Source: Fodinibacter sp038258215 (lineage in GTDB: Bacteria > Actinomycetota > Actinomycetes > Actinomycetales > Dermatophilaceae). Taken from it: 64,000 nt of DNA. The stretch covers positions 27,632 to 91,631 of the forward strand of contig JBBSQC010000012.1 in NCBI GenBank assembly GCA_038258215.1, given 5' to 3'. A program made the position numbers and the translations under genes. Positions 1-8,049 of the stretch are shown here, piece by piece. Under the pieces are notes generated by a model. The model was not told the DNA's origin. It worked only from the letters and a program-made list of their open reading frames with translations, and searched no databases. Positions within the stretch are counted from its first letter, which is position 1; each line of letters begins with the position of its first letter.

Positions 1-84
1 GGGGCGCCTGCGAGAGGCGACGCCGGCGAAGAAGTCGGAGGTGCCCCAGGCCGCCGACGAGGCCAGGGCGATCAGGCTCAGCAC
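1..84 (-). CDS. EamA/DMT-family transporter, N-terminus only (runs off window)
   Basis: Reading the minus strand from a GTG at 84 gives 28 uninterrupted codons to the window edge. The peptide includes SSAAWGTSDFFAGVASRRR, which matches the first transmembrane helix of EamA (drug/metabolite) permeases, where a W-G-[TS]-S-[DN]-F signature is typical. A TAGGCT box at 91-96 lies six bases before the GTG, so the transcript is probably leaderless. The gene is divergent from the DUF3000 gene. Only the first helix is visible, so the substrate and the full-length status are unknown. Confidence 0.6.
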   Translation of the reverse strand, partial: MLSLIALASSAAWGTSDFFAGVASRRRP

Positions 85-163
85 CGGCCCAGCCTAGTCA
101 GGCGCTCAGCGCCCGCCCCCGGCGCTCCGGCGTGGCCTCACGACGGGAGGTGGCGGCCCGGCA

Positions 164-178
164 TAGATTGCTCTCGTG
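164..178 (+). promoter_or_regulatory. Leaderless -10 box (TAGATT) before the DUF3000 gene
   Basis: TAGATT at 164-169 is followed by six bases and the GTG start at 176. There is no Shine-Dalgarno sequence. This matches the actinobacterial leaderless arrangement also seen upstream of several other genes in this window. Confidence 0.5.
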
Positions 179-760
179 TCCAGCCGCACCGTGACCGGGC
201 GGGAGTCGCCGGAGTTCACCCGGGCTCTCGAGGACCTTCGTCGTGCCCGGCTGCGGTCCGAGATCCGGCTCACCGAGGTCCCCGCCCCCCAACGGATCGC
301 ACCGTATGCCGTGGCCCTCACCGCCGACGTCATCGACCCCGCGGACCAGGACGACGACCTCGCGTCGGGCCGGTTCGTGCTGCTCCACGACCCGTCGGCG
401 CCGGAGCCGTGGGGTGGGCAGTGGCGCGCGGTGACCTTCGCGCGGGCCGAGCTGGAGCCGGAGTTCGCGAGCGACCCACTGCTCGGTGAGGTCGGCTGGA
501 GCTGGCTCACCGACGCACTGGCGCACCGGGACCTCGAGTTCGCTGCGGAGGCCGGCACCGTGACGCGCGTGGTGTCCCAGAGCTTCGCCGGCCTCGCCGA
601 CCGGCCGCCGAGCGTGGAGATGGAGGTCAGGGCGTCGTGGACCCCGATCGGCTCCGACATGGCCCCGCACCTGCTCGCCTGGTCCGACCTGCTGTGCACC
701 ATCGCCGGGTTGCCCCCGTTGCCCGAGGGTGTCGTGGCCCTCCCCGGACCTCGCCGCTAG
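176..760 (+). CDS. DUF3000 domain-containing protein
   Basis: The product is 194 residues and matches the actinobacterial DUF3000 family along its length, beginning with a helix rich in Arg and Glu (TRALEDLRRARLRSEIRLTE). I see no signal peptide, membrane segment or catalytic motif. The stop at 758-760 directly abuts the ATG of the ribonuclease D gene at 761, so the two are almost certainly co-transcribed and translationally linked. This pairing with rnd is common in actinobacteria, but the molecular role of DUF3000 is not known to me. The GTG start is chosen because of the leaderless -10 box just upstream. Confidence 0.8.
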   Translation: MSSRTVTGRESPEFTRALEDLRRARLRSEIRLTEVPAPQRIAPYAVALTADVIDPADQDDDLASGRFVLLHDPSAPEPWGGQWRAVTFARAELEPEFASDPLLGEVGWSWLTDALAHRDLEFAAEAGTVTRVVSQSFAGLADRPPSVEMEVRASWTPIGSDMAPHLLAWSDLLCTIAGLPPLPEGVVALPGPRR

Positions 761-2002
761 ATGAACGAGAAGCAGCCGGTGCCGGACCCCGCGGTGAGCG
801 AGGCCGTCACCACCATCGCCCTCGACGAGCCCGCCGACGGCGTGCCGCAGGTGGTGGAGTCCGAACGCGCCCTGGCCGAGGCCGCCGCCGCGGTGGCCGC
901 CGGGGAGGGCCCCGTCGCCATCGACGCCGAGCGCGCCTCCGGCTACCGCTACGGTCAACGCGCCTACCTGGTGCAGGTGCGGCGCTCGGGGTCGGGCACC
1001 TGGCTGATCGACCCCATCGCCTGCCCGGACCTCTCCCCCCTCGACGAGGCGATCGGCGCGGCCGAGTGGCTCCTGCACGCGGCCACCCAGGACCTTGCCT
1101 GCCTGGCCGAGGTGGGCCTGCGGCCGCGCCAGCTCTTCGACACCGAGCTGGCCGGGCGGATCCTGGGGCTGCCCCGAGTGGGGCTGGCCGCCGTCGTCGA
1201 GAGCTACCTCGGGCTGACGCTTGCCAAGGAGCACTCCGCCGTCGACTGGTCGACCCGCCCGCTCCCCGAGCCCTGGTTGCGCTATGCGGCCCTGGACGTC
1301 GAGGTGCTCGACGAGCTGCGCAACCTCATGGGCGTCGACCTCGCCGTGCAGGGAAAGTCGGAGTGGGCGCGACAGGAGTTCACCTCGCTCCTCAGCTGGC
1401 GGCCCACCGAGCGGGTGGACCCGTGGCGCCGCACCTCGGGGATGAACGCCCTGCGCTCGCGGCGGTCGGTCGCCGTGGTCCGCGAGCTCTGGTACGCCCG
1501 CGACGACATCGCGCGAGACCGCGACACCGCGGTCGGTCGGGTGCTGCCCGACGCCTCGCTCGTGGAGATCGCCCGGGTCGCGCCGACGTCGACCGACGAC
1601 CTGCCCCGCGGGCACCGCGCGATCGCCCGCTACGGCCGCCGCTGGGTCGAAGCCGTACGGACGGCGATGGCCATCGCCGAGGACGACCTCCCACCGCGCA
1701 CCCTGCCCTCCGACGGTCCGCCTCCACCAAGGGTCTGGGCCGACAAGAACCCGCTCGCCGCTGAGCGGCTCTCCGCGGCGCGTGCGGCTCTCACGGCCTT
1801 CGCTGAAGAGCACACCATCCCCGTCGAGAACGTCTGCTCACCGGACCCCTTGCGCCGGGTGGTGTGGCAGCCCCCAGCAGGGCAGGACGCCGCCGCGTTC
1901 GCTGCCGCGTTCCACGCGCTCGGAGTGCGCCAGTGGCAGGCCGAGATCGTGGCTCCGCTGCTCGAGGCGACCTTTGCCGACCACCCCGACCCCGGCCACT
2001 AG
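761..2002 (+). CDS. rnd: Ribonuclease D (HRDC domain-containing 3'-5' exonuclease)
   Basis: This 413-residue protein carries a DEDDy exonuclease domain (about residues 30-195) followed by an HRDC nucleic-acid-binding domain (about 215-300). The predicted metal and catalytic residues are D55 and E57 (VAIDAER), D111 (HAATQDL), Y175 and D179 (YAALDVE). RNase D trims the 3' ends of tRNA precursors and other stable RNAs in the cytoplasm. It starts immediately after the DUF3000 stop. Its TAG stop lies inside a CTAG tetranucleotide that also supplies the stop of the convergent VOC gene. The C-terminal 110 residues are a family extension of unclear role. Confidence 0.92.
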   Translation: MNEKQPVPDPAVSEAVTTIALDEPADGVPQVVESERALAEAAAAVAAGEGPVAIDAERASGYRYGQRAYLVQVRRSGSGTWLIDPIACPDLSPLDEAIGAAEWLLHAATQDLACLAEVGLRPRQLFDTELAGRILGLPRVGLAAVVESYLGLTLAKEHSAVDWSTRPLPEPWLRYAALDVEVLDELRNLMGVDLAVQGKSEWARQEFTSLLSWRPTERVDPWRRTSGMNALRSRRSVAVVRELWYARDDIARDRDTAVGRVLPDASLVEIARVAPTSTDDLPRGHRAIARYGRRWVEAVRTAMAIAEDDLPPRTLPSDGPPPPRVWADKNPLAAERLSAARAALTAFAEEHTIPVENVCSPDPLRRVVWQPPAGQDAAAFAAAFHALGVRQWQAEIVAPLLEATFADHPDPGH

Positions 2003-2439
2003 TCGAGGCAGAACTCGTTTCCCTCGGGGTCGTGCATGGTGATGAACCCCGACTCCATCCTGGCGGCGTCGGGCTCGACGCGCCGGGCGCGGGTGGCCCC
2101 GAGCACCTCGAGTCGCTCCGCCTCGGCCTCCAGGGCGCTCATCCGGGCGGCACCCTCCAGGCCCGGTGCCGCCCGGAGATCGAGGTGCACCCGGTTCTTC
2201 ACCGACTTGCCCTCGGGAACCTGCTGGAAGAACACCCGCGGGTGGCTGCCCTCGACCGGGAGGATCGCCGAGCGGGAGTTCCACTGGTCCTGCGGAACCC
2301 CGAATGCCGTGAGCGCCGCGTCCCAGGTGTCGAACCCTTCCGGCGGCGGTTGCACCTCGTAGCCCAGGGCCTCGGCCCAGAAGGCCGCCAGTGCGGCCGG
2401 GTCGGCGCAGTCGAACGTGATCTGTAGGTCCTTGGTCAT
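1999..2439 (-). CDS. VOC-family (glyoxalase-like) protein
   Basis: The product is 146 residues if started at the ATG at 2439, where the sequence begins MTKDLQITFDCADPAALAAF, the standard start of the glyoxalase-like VOC fold. An upstream in-frame start at 2529 would add 30 residues with no family resemblance, so I reject it. The motif LGYEVQPPPEGFDTW and the C-terminal ITMHDPEGNEFCLD are typical of the last VOC strand with its metal-site glutamate. Substrate cannot be told from sequence. The gene is convergent with rnd, and the two share the CTAG at 1999-2002 as stop codons. Confidence 0.8.
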   Translation of the reverse strand: MTKDLQITFDCADPAALAAFWAEALGYEVQPPPEGFDTWDAALTAFGVPQDQWNSRSAILPVEGSHPRVFFQQVPEGKSVKNRVHLDLRAAPGLEGAARMSALEAEAERLEVLGATRARRVEPDAARMESGFITMHDPEGNEFCLD

Positions 2440-2763
2440 GACTCTAGTGTCGCTTCGATCACCGACACGGGTCCGCCCATCCCGCTCGGCCCCGTGCGCG
2501 AGTTGACGACCTTCGCCGCCCGCGCCCAAGAGCGGACGACAAGCAGCAGGCCGGCAATGTTCGTTGGGAGCCGCGATCCGATTGGTTGCGTCGTTCTTGG
2601 CACCCTCGTGATGCTTCGCCCGGACGGAGCGCGGTCAGCCGATCGCATGCAACGCGTTCCGGTCGCCTTGGGCAACGGGTGCCAGACTGGTGGTGGTCAC
2701 AAGGCACCGGGAGACACGTCATGGTGCACCTGGCCAAGGATCCGACTGGGAAGGAGAGCAGAG
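2440..2763. other. Divergent intergenic region, 324 bp
   Basis: This stretch separates two divergent VOC genes. Base composition is visibly less GC-rich than in the neighbouring housekeeping genes. Short open frames exist on both strands but none shows a protein family or a convincing ribosome site. An AAGGAGAG Shine-Dalgarno at its right end serves the gene at 2764. I see no repeat or RNA gene. Confidence 0.5.
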
Positions 2764-3111
2764 ATGGCGGTCGGCATCTTCGCTGGGATACCCGTTCAGG
2801 ACTACGCCGTGGCGCGAGATTGGTATGAGCGCCTGTTTGGTGCCGAGCCCAGCTTCTACCCCAACGACGTCGAGGCCGTGTGGCAGCTCGCTGAGAACTG
2901 CAATGTGTACATCGTTGAAGATGTCCAGCGCGCCGGTGGCGCAGTCAACATGGTTTGGGTCGACGACCCCGTGGGTGAAGTCGACCGAATCGCGGCGCGA
3001 GGCTTGGCGCCGGATGATGTCGAAAAGCACGAAGGAGTGTGGAAGGACGTTTTCCACGATACGGATGGCAACGAGACCGGCATCGGCGGTGAGGTCGGGT
3101 CGGCCGAGTGA
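2764..3111 (+). CDS. VOC-family (glyoxalase-like) protein
   Basis: This is a short, 115-residue single VOC module. It starts AVGIFAGIPVQDYAVARDWY and contains ERLFGAEPSF, the usual first beta-alpha unit, then a second half ending FHDTDGNETGIGG. The ATG at 2764 is preceded by AAGGAG about seven bases upstream and is preferred over longer in-frame starts. Codon use is more relaxed (more A/T third positions) than in the flanking core genes, which suggests later acquisition. VOC proteins include glyoxalases, dioxygenases and antibiotic-binding proteins; no specific activity can be assigned. Confidence 0.75.
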   Translation: MAVGIFAGIPVQDYAVARDWYERLFGAEPSFYPNDVEAVWQLAENCNVYIVEDVQRAGGAVNMVWVDDPVGEVDRIAARGLAPDDVEKHEGVWKDVFHDTDGNETGIGGEVGSAE

Positions 3112-3484
3112 TCCAGAGCGACCATGCCGTTCGTTGCGGATCCTTTGCCCGGGGCTGGTCAGTGGGGGGCCTGCGGGGGGCCGTGGGGCGTAGGCCGTCC
3201 AGCGCGGCGCGCAGAATGGGTTCGACGTACTCTCGGTCACCGGGCACGGTGATGGCCCGGTCTGGGCCCGGGAGGTCCGCCGCTTCGAGCCCCAGCCCGA
3301 GATGGATTGACTTCATCGTCGAGGACACAAGGCGAACTCAACTGACTGCGGTCAGAGAGCTCGTGACCGAGTCTCGAGGGTGTGTACCTGAGGGTGTCGC
3401 ACGCCGCGTGGACCGTTCGTCGTACAGGTGAGACTGTCCGGCGAGGACACTCGAAGCAGAAGCCACCCCTGAGAGGACCCCGCA
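3112..3484. other. Intergenic region, 373 bp, no supported gene
   Basis: No frame here has both a plausible start and a recognisable family. A minus-strand frame around 3130-3330 reads smoothly (it contains ITVPGDREYVEPILRAALDG) and could be the decayed end of a lost gene, but it continues antisense into the VOC gene. A GAGAGGA ribosome site near 3470 belongs to the next gene. Confidence 0.4.
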
Positions 3485-4078
3485 ATGTCGAAGATCATCG
3501 CAGTCATGTCCATGTCGCTCGACGGCTTCGTGGCGGACCCCCACGATGGCGTGGCCGAGGTGTTCGACTGGTACACCTCAGGGGACGTCGAGTTCAACAC
3601 CGGAGGGTCAGACCCCATGACGTTCAGGCTGTCCGAGCCGAGCGCCGAGCACTTCCGCGGACTCACCTCCGAGCTCGGCGCGGTGCTCACCGGTCGACGC
3701 ACCTTCGACGTCGCCCACGGGTGGGGTGGAAACCACGCCTGGGGACCGGCATTCGTGCTGACCCACCACGTTCCGGACGGTTGGCCCCGACCCGACTCCA
3801 CAGTGCACTTCGTGACGGACGGCGTCGACAGCGCCGTGGCCCAGGCCAAGGTTGCCGCTGGCGACAAGTCCGTTGGAGTCCATGGTGCCGAAACGATTCA
3901 GCAATGCCTCAATGCGGGCCTCATCGACGCGCTCCACGTCGACCTCTCAGCCGTGCTCCTGGGCTCAGGGGTGCGACTCTTCGAGCACCTCACTGTCACG
4001 CCGGCCGTCCTCGGCAACCCGACGGTGGTCCAGGGCGTCGGCGTCACACACTTGCGCTACCCGGTGAGCAGTGCGTAG
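3485..4078 (+). CDS. Dihydrofolate reductase family protein (RibD C-terminal domain)
   Basis: The product is 197 residues and starts MSKIIAVMSMSLDGFVADP, the hallmark of small RibD-C/DHFR-like reductases that bind NADPH. Further family motifs are LGAVLTGRRTFDVAHGWGG and the late VGVHGAETIQQCLNAGLIDALHVDLSAVLLGSGVRLF, here cited as a region of about residues 135-170. Members reduce unidentified substrates in the cytoplasm and are common accessory genes. The ATG is preceded by GAGAGGA. The gene stands alone between intergenic stretches; nothing nearby indicates its substrate. Confidence 0.85.
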   Translation: MSKIIAVMSMSLDGFVADPHDGVAEVFDWYTSGDVEFNTGGSDPMTFRLSEPSAEHFRGLTSELGAVLTGRRTFDVAHGWGGNHAWGPAFVLTHHVPDGWPRPDSTVHFVTDGVDSAVAQAKVAAGDKSVGVHGAETIQQCLNAGLIDALHVDLSAVLLGSGVRLFEHLTVTPAVLGNPTVVQGVGVTHLRYPVSSA

Positions 4079-4170
4079 GCGGCGCAGCCGGATCGCCCGC
4101 TCCTGCCCCTCTCGGCACCGCCGGGTAGGCCGGACTTTCGGCCGCCCCGCACCTGGCGCCTTGGCTGACC

Positions 4171-4186
4171 TACAGTCGGTTTCGTG
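4171..4186 (+). promoter_or_regulatory. Leaderless -10 box (TACAGT) before the methyltransferase
   Basis: TACAGT at 4171-4176 is followed by seven bases and the GTG at 4184, with no ribosome-binding site. The hexamer and spacing are the same as those before the APC permease at 40183. Confidence 0.5.
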
Positions 4187-4783
4187 GACACGGTGGAGGA
4201 GGGTTTGCAGGCGTTCTACGCCACCGAGATGAAGCACCGTGCGAGCCGGCCCCTGGGTGTGGCCCGCACCGCACGAGTCGAGGCATTCACCGAACGCCTT
4301 CGCGCCATGGATTCGCAAGCCGTGGTCGAGGTCGGGTGCGGCGCGGGACGCGACGGTCTGATCGTGCGTCGGGGCGTGAGCGCCTACACCGGGGTCGACG
4401 TGTCACCTGCGGCGGTGCGCACCTGTCGCGACAGAGGATTGACTCCGGTGCAGGGGTCGGCCACCCACCTGCCCTTCGACGACGACTCCTTCGACGGGGC
4501 CTGGTCGATGAGCACTCTGATGCACCTACCCGGTGAGGGGTTCGCCATGGCGCTCGGCGAGATCGCCCGGGTGGTCAGGACGGGTGGGACGGTGGAGATC
4601 GGCGTGTGGGGTCACACCAGGAGCAGGGAGTGGACGAAGCCCGAAGGCCGGTACTTCAACCACCGCACCGACGAGCAGTTCCAGCGCGACCTGCATTCTG
4701 TGGGGACTGTCGTTGACTTCGACACCTGGGACTGGTTCGAGGACGGGGGTCACTACCAGTGGGCACGGGTGAAGGTTCGATAG
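4184..4783 (+). CDS. Class I SAM-dependent methyltransferase
   Basis: This 199-residue protein has the Rossmann-fold SAM motif I VVEVGCGAGRDG at about residues 47-58, an acidic end of strand two (YTGVDVSPAAV), motif III around PFDDDSFDGAWSMSTLMHLP, and EIARVVRTGGTVEIGVWG as the post-motif strand. This is the Methyltransf_11 (ubiE-like) layout. The substrate is unknown; the closing segment with several Trp residues (DTWDWFEDGGHYQW) may line its pocket. It is a single gene with its own leaderless promoter, convergent with the SnoaL-like gene downstream. Confidence 0.82.
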   Translation: MDTVEEGLQAFYATEMKHRASRPLGVARTARVEAFTERLRAMDSQAVVEVGCGAGRDGLIVRRGVSAYTGVDVSPAAVRTCRDRGLTPVQGSATHLPFDDDSFDGAWSMSTLMHLPGEGFAMALGEIARVVRTGGTVEIGVWGHTRSREWTKPEGRYFNHRTDEQFQRDLHSVGTVVDFDTWDWFEDGGHYQWARVKVR

Positions 4784-5114
4784 GTGCGCCACGCGGCCGT
4801 CCACGAACGCACTCAAGTCCCGCGTATCGCGCGGTCGGAAGTCCCCCGCGCCCAACCTCGAAGCGGGTCCGCGAAGTCCGACGCGTTAGAGCGCGCGTAA
4901 GGTTGTTTCGGTCCACCACCAGCAACTCTGGAAGTAGTTCCTGCTGCCTGGTGACATCGGGTTGGCCGCGAGCATCGTGCGGCAGGAGCCCGCGATCGAC
5001 TGGTGCGGAACTCGGCCTCAAGGCCTGTTGATAGCCAGTGAGCCGTCCGCCGACGGGTGTGGTTACGACTCCGAACTGAGGTCGACCGGCGGCGAAGTGC
5101 CGAAGGTGTGGCGG
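4784..5114. other. Convergent intergenic region, 331 bp, nothing recognised
   Basis: The region lies between the methyltransferase stop and the stop of the minus-strand SnoaL-like gene. I find no protein family, RNA gene or clear terminator hairpin with a T-tract in it. Confidence 0.4.
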
Positions 5115-5513
5115 TCAGCCGGACGGCGGCTGCACGGCGATGTGCGCCGCGAGGATCCGCCATCCTGCCTCATCGTCGTGTATCCACGTCCGCGTATACC
5201 GCAGCCGAGCCGACATTGGTTCCCCACCGAAACTCCCGGCGACGGTTGCCGTGAAGAACGTGACACCGGTCGTGCCGACGACAAGCACTTCGAGGTCCTC
5301 CTCGACCAGCTCGGTGATGACCGAGAAGCCAGCGCGGTACCCGGCCAGATCGTCGCTCTTGGTGTGCCGTGCCCCGTCGGGTCCGATCGCAACCAGCCGC
5401 TCGTCAAGCAACACATCGAGCGCTGTGACGTCACCAGCGAGCTGAGCCGCGTGGAGCGCCCGTTCCGCGACGAGAAGGGTTGCCCGGGATGAGGTCGTGG
5501 TCACCCTCGACAT
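5115..5513 (-). CDS. Nuclear transport factor 2-like (SnoaL/DUF4440) family protein
   Basis: From the ATG at 5513 the product is 132 residues and fits the NTF2-like cone fold: an N-terminal helix pair (LLVAERALHAAQLAGDVTAL), LLDERLVAIGPDGARHTKSD, then curved strands ending YTRTWIHDDEAGWRILAAHI. This matches DUF4440 proteins, which occur as small enzymes or ligand-binding subunits. A GTG at 5567 would add 18 residues without family similarity. No partner gene suggests the ligand. It lies next to a transposase relic within an accessory stretch. Confidence 0.72.
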   Translation of the reverse strand: MSRVTTTSSRATLLVAERALHAAQLAGDVTALDVLLDERLVAIGPDGARHTKSDDLAGYRAGFSVITELVEEDLEVLVVGTTGVTFFTATVAGSFGGEPMSARLRYTRTWIHDDEAGWRILAAHIAVQPPSG

Positions 5514-5534
5514 CCTCGTCCATCCAGGGCGCGT

Positions 5535-5640
5535 ATCCCAAGGCGGCGCGGTGGCCAGGCCAGCCACTGGTTGAGGGTGTTGTAGCCGCGTTCGGCGACG
5601 TCGCGCTCCTTGTGGTGCACAGTGTCCAAGGAGGGTGGGG
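5535..5640 (-). pseudogene. IS5-family transposase relic (DDE C-terminal fragment)
   Basis: One minus-strand frame reads HHKERDVAERGYNTLNQWL followed by AWPPRRLG. This is a degraded copy of the conserved C-terminal glutamate region of IS5-type DDE transposases, which typically read Y-[KR]-x-R-N-V-V-E-R-C-F-N-R-L-K-Q-W-R-G. The catalytic Glu is still present (VAERG). No start, upstream catalytic Asp residues or inverted repeats are recognisable on either side, so this is a remnant of an old insertion rather than an active element. Confidence 0.6.
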
Positions 5641-6007
5641 GCCCGGGGCCAGGCGTCCGAGGACCACGTCGAGGTCCATCGGGATCTTCGTGGCCCGAAC
5701 CTCGGGGTGGAGTGCTGGCCCCGGTCATTGGGTGGGCCTCCTGTGTCGAAGCAAGCAGCATGCCCGCGCCCGAGCCGGAAGGTGGTGAGGGACCGTGGTG
5801 GTCACGTGGAGACCCGGAGGTCAGGTACCCGTCGGGTGGGCCAGGAAGCGCTCGAGCTCGCGCAGGCGGATCGGCCACGCGGGCTCGTCCCGTGTGAGCA
5901 GGTGGTTCCCGCTTGGGCGTGCTGTCGGCTGTGCGGGATGAGCCGTGCGAGCCCCTCGGCGCCATCGTCGAAGGCATCACTTCTCTGGCGGGCGTGACAC
6001 CAACCGG
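5641..6007. other. Intergenic region with decayed sequence, 367 bp
   Basis: Upstream of the transposase relic the frames are patchy. One minus-strand frame ends TRDEPAWPIRLRELERFLAH before a stop near 5824 and could be a gene tail, but I do not recognise it. No promoter or RNA feature is convincing. Confidence 0.3.
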
Positions 6008-7597
6008 CTAGGCGGCATTGTCGCGGCGTGATCCGGGTGTGGTGGTGTGGGTGCGGCCGTCGGGGGCGGTCCAGGTGCAGGCGCCGTCGGGGGTCATGCT
6101 CACTGACCAGCCGGCGTGGTGCTTGAACCCATGGTGGGCGGGGCACAGCGCGTTGAGGTTGGCCTCTTCGGTCTCCCCGGTAGGGAAAGCCACCACGTGG
6201 TCGAGGTGGCAGCGCGTCGCCGGCACACTGCACCCGGGAAACCGGCAGTGCACGTCGCGGGACCTGACTCTGGCGGCGAGTGCCTTGCCGGGTCGGTAGG
6301 TGCGCCGTCGTTCGAGCGACCCGTCGGCTGCGCCGGGGTCCTCGCGGCGGACCCGGACCCGGGTGTCGGCATCGGCCAGGAGGGCGATGACCTGCTCGGG
6401 CAGGATCGACGCCGCCCCGGGGGCCTGGACGGTGCCGGGGATGAACCACACCCTTGCCCCGTGTTGGGTGAGGAACGGGTTGGACTCGATCTCCAACCAC
6501 CCACCGAGGCTCTGGCCGAGCTCGCGCTCGAGCTGACCGGCGGCGAGCGTTTCGGTGGTGTTCTGGCCGAGGATCAGGTCGACAACCACCCGACTGGGGC
6601 CGGCGCGTGGGCCGCCGACGAGCTCCTCGGCCGCCATTCGCGGGTTGGGGCGGGTCACGAGGGGCGCGCTCCCCGCGTCGACCGGGACGACGAGCTCGAC
6701 GACGGTCTCCACGGTGGCGCTCCCCATCACCAGGTCACCCAGAGCGTCCACGCGGGCCGCACCCACGCTTCGTGTCGCTCGGGCGTCACCGTGCGCACGG
6801 GTGTGGGCGTCGGCGGTGAGGTACTCCTGGGCCAACGCGTCCACGGCGGCGAACACCCGCGCGGACAACTCGTCGGGGATGTCCGCGGTCCACCGCATCA
6901 GCCCCACCGACTCACCAGGAGCCACCGACAACGACCTGCGTGTCAACGCCCGACGGACCGCGACCGCGGCGCCGTCAGGGTCCGCCTTCAGCGCGGCGCG
7001 GCGGGCGCGCTCCACCAGACGCGGCTTGGGCAGACTCGCCACGTCCGTGGCGTAGAGCCGGGCCTCGAACTCCGTCAGGTGCTCCACTCCCACACCCTGC
7101 GACGCGACCACCACACCGTTGACCCGCCACGGCTCCAACAATCCCGCCACGGCTCGATCGTGGGTCTCGGGCAACAAGCACACCAAGCGCCGGGCCCGGG
7201 AGAGGGTCGTGCGCATCGTGCGCGGGCTGACCCGGAACTCCGGGGCGAGCATGCTCGCCGCGACCTGCTCGGGTTCCGGGAGGCCAATCGCGCCGGTGTC
7301 ACCGCGCCACACCCCACCACGGGCCTCCACCCCGGCCCGCTGGGCATTCCGTGCCGCCATCAGATCAGCCGCGTGGGCGTCCATCTGGTCGGTGACGCAC
7401 TCGGCGAACCGGTCCACCGCCACCGCCTGTATCCCGTGCACCCACGACGCCACCACCTGGGTCGCCACCGCGACCACCTCCGCGTGCTCCGCCGACATCC
7501 CCTCCACCGATCCTAGATCGAGCTCCGCGAGGGCGACCGCCAACACCGCCGGTGGTGCTTCGCGCACCGCCGCGACGGTGGGCAACCGATCGATCAT
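6008..7597 (-). CDS. DUF222/HNH endonuclease domain-containing protein (13E12-repeat family)
   Basis: This protein of about 529 residues has an N-terminal helical DUF222 region and, in its last 80 residues, an HNH nuclease module. The HNH module reads CRFPGCSVPATRCHLDHVV (zinc cysteines plus the H-x-D-H core) followed by NLNALCPAHHGFKHH. Family members are numerous in actinobacterial genomes, often in variable regions, and are suspected selfish or defence-related nucleases, although biochemical data are scarce. I start it at the ATG at 7597 (MIDRLPTVAAVREAPP); an in-frame start at 7639 would add 14 residues. It is divergent from the ArsR-type gene. Confidence 0.85.
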   Translation of the reverse strand: MIDRLPTVAAVREAPPAVLAVALAELDLGSVEGMSAEHAEVVAVATQVVASWVHGIQAVAVDRFAECVTDQMDAHAADLMAARNAQRAGVEARGGVWRGDTGAIGLPEPEQVAASMLAPEFRVSPRTMRTTLSRARRLVCLLPETHDRAVAGLLEPWRVNGVVVASQGVGVEHLTEFEARLYATDVASLPKPRLVERARRAALKADPDGAAVAVRRALTRRSLSVAPGESVGLMRWTADIPDELSARVFAAVDALAQEYLTADAHTRAHGDARATRSVGAARVDALGDLVMGSATVETVVELVVPVDAGSAPLVTRPNPRMAAEELVGGPRAGPSRVVVDLILGQNTTETLAAGQLERELGQSLGGWLEIESNPFLTQHGARVWFIPGTVQAPGAASILPEQVIALLADADTRVRVRREDPGAADGSLERRRTYRPGKALAARVRSRDVHCRFPGCSVPATRCHLDHVVAFPTGETEEANLNALCPAHHGFKHHAGWSVSMTPDGACTWTAPDGRTHTTTPGSRRDNAA

Positions 7598-7714
7598 GGG
7601 ACCAACAGTAGGACCCACCACTGACACTCCCAACCCCAAACCCCTTCCCCCACAACCGAACAGTGCACAGATCGGTCACGGTTCGAGCTCGGCCGGCCCG
7701 AGTCAACCCGCCCC

Positions 7715-7744
7715 TTGACAAGCAAGTGACTGCTTGCCTATTGT
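7715..7744 (+). promoter_or_regulatory. Consensus-like promoter with internal dyad for the ArsR-type gene
   Basis: A perfect -35 TTGACA (7715-7720) and a -10 TATTGT (7739-7744) are 18 bp apart, and the ATG lies nine bases downstream. The spacer holds the inverted repeat GCAAG-N6-CTTGC (7722-7737), well placed for a dimeric repressor to block RNA polymerase. The obvious candidate binder is the ArsR-type protein encoded next. Confidence 0.65.
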
Positions 7745-7752
7745 CAGCTGTC

Positions 7753-8049
7753 ATGAACGGTGAGGACCTGCTCTTCCGGGCCCTGGCCGACCCGACCCGG
7801 CGGGCACTGCTCGACGCGCTGTCCGAGCGCGACGGGCAGACGCTCTTCGAGCTGTGCTCCCGCATGGCGAGCGCCCACGGCCTGACCTCGACCCGCCAGG
7901 CCATCTCGCAACACCTCGGCGTCCTCGAGGATGCCGGGCTCCTCACGAGGCGGCGCGAGGGCCGCTACACCTTCCACGACCTCGACACCACCCCCCTCCG
8001 GCCGCTGCGAGAGCGCTGGCGGGGCCCCCACGAGAGGAACGACCCATGA
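7753..8049 (+). CDS. ArsR/SmtB-type winged-helix transcriptional regulator
   Basis: The 98-residue product starts MNGEDLLFRALADPTRRALL, the typical ArsR opening, followed by LFELCSRMASAHGLTSTRQA and the recognition helix ISQHLGVLEDAGLLTRRREG with the wing RYTFHDLD. No metal-binding Cys pair of the ELCVC type is seen, so it is more like the ArsR regulators paired with VOC or SRPBCC proteins than a metal sensor. Its TGA overlaps the ATG of the downstream VOC gene by four bases, indicating a two-gene operon. The dyad in its promoter suggests autorepression. Confidence 0.85.
   Translation: MNGEDLLFRALADPTRRALLDALSERDGQTLFELCSRMASAHGLTSTRQAISQHLGVLEDAGLLTRRREGRYTFHDLDTTPLRPLRERWRGPHERNDP

Noticed and set aside
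98..1813. Long minus-strand open frame of 571 codons
   Set aside because: It lies antisense to the DUF3000 and rnd genes, has no family motifs and arises from GC-rich third positions.
2945..3328. Minus-strand frame with protein-like stretch around 3130-3330
   Set aside because: It runs antisense through the VOC gene and I recognise no family; at best a decayed gene end.
6008..7597. Restriction or defence system around the HNH protein
   Set aside because: There is no methyltransferase, helicase or second nuclease next to it; DUF222-HNH proteins occur as solitary genes.
7739..7744. Metal-responsive ArsR operator
   Set aside because: The regulator lacks the cysteine pair or histidines of known metal-sensing ArsR/SmtB proteins, and no metal transporter is nearby.
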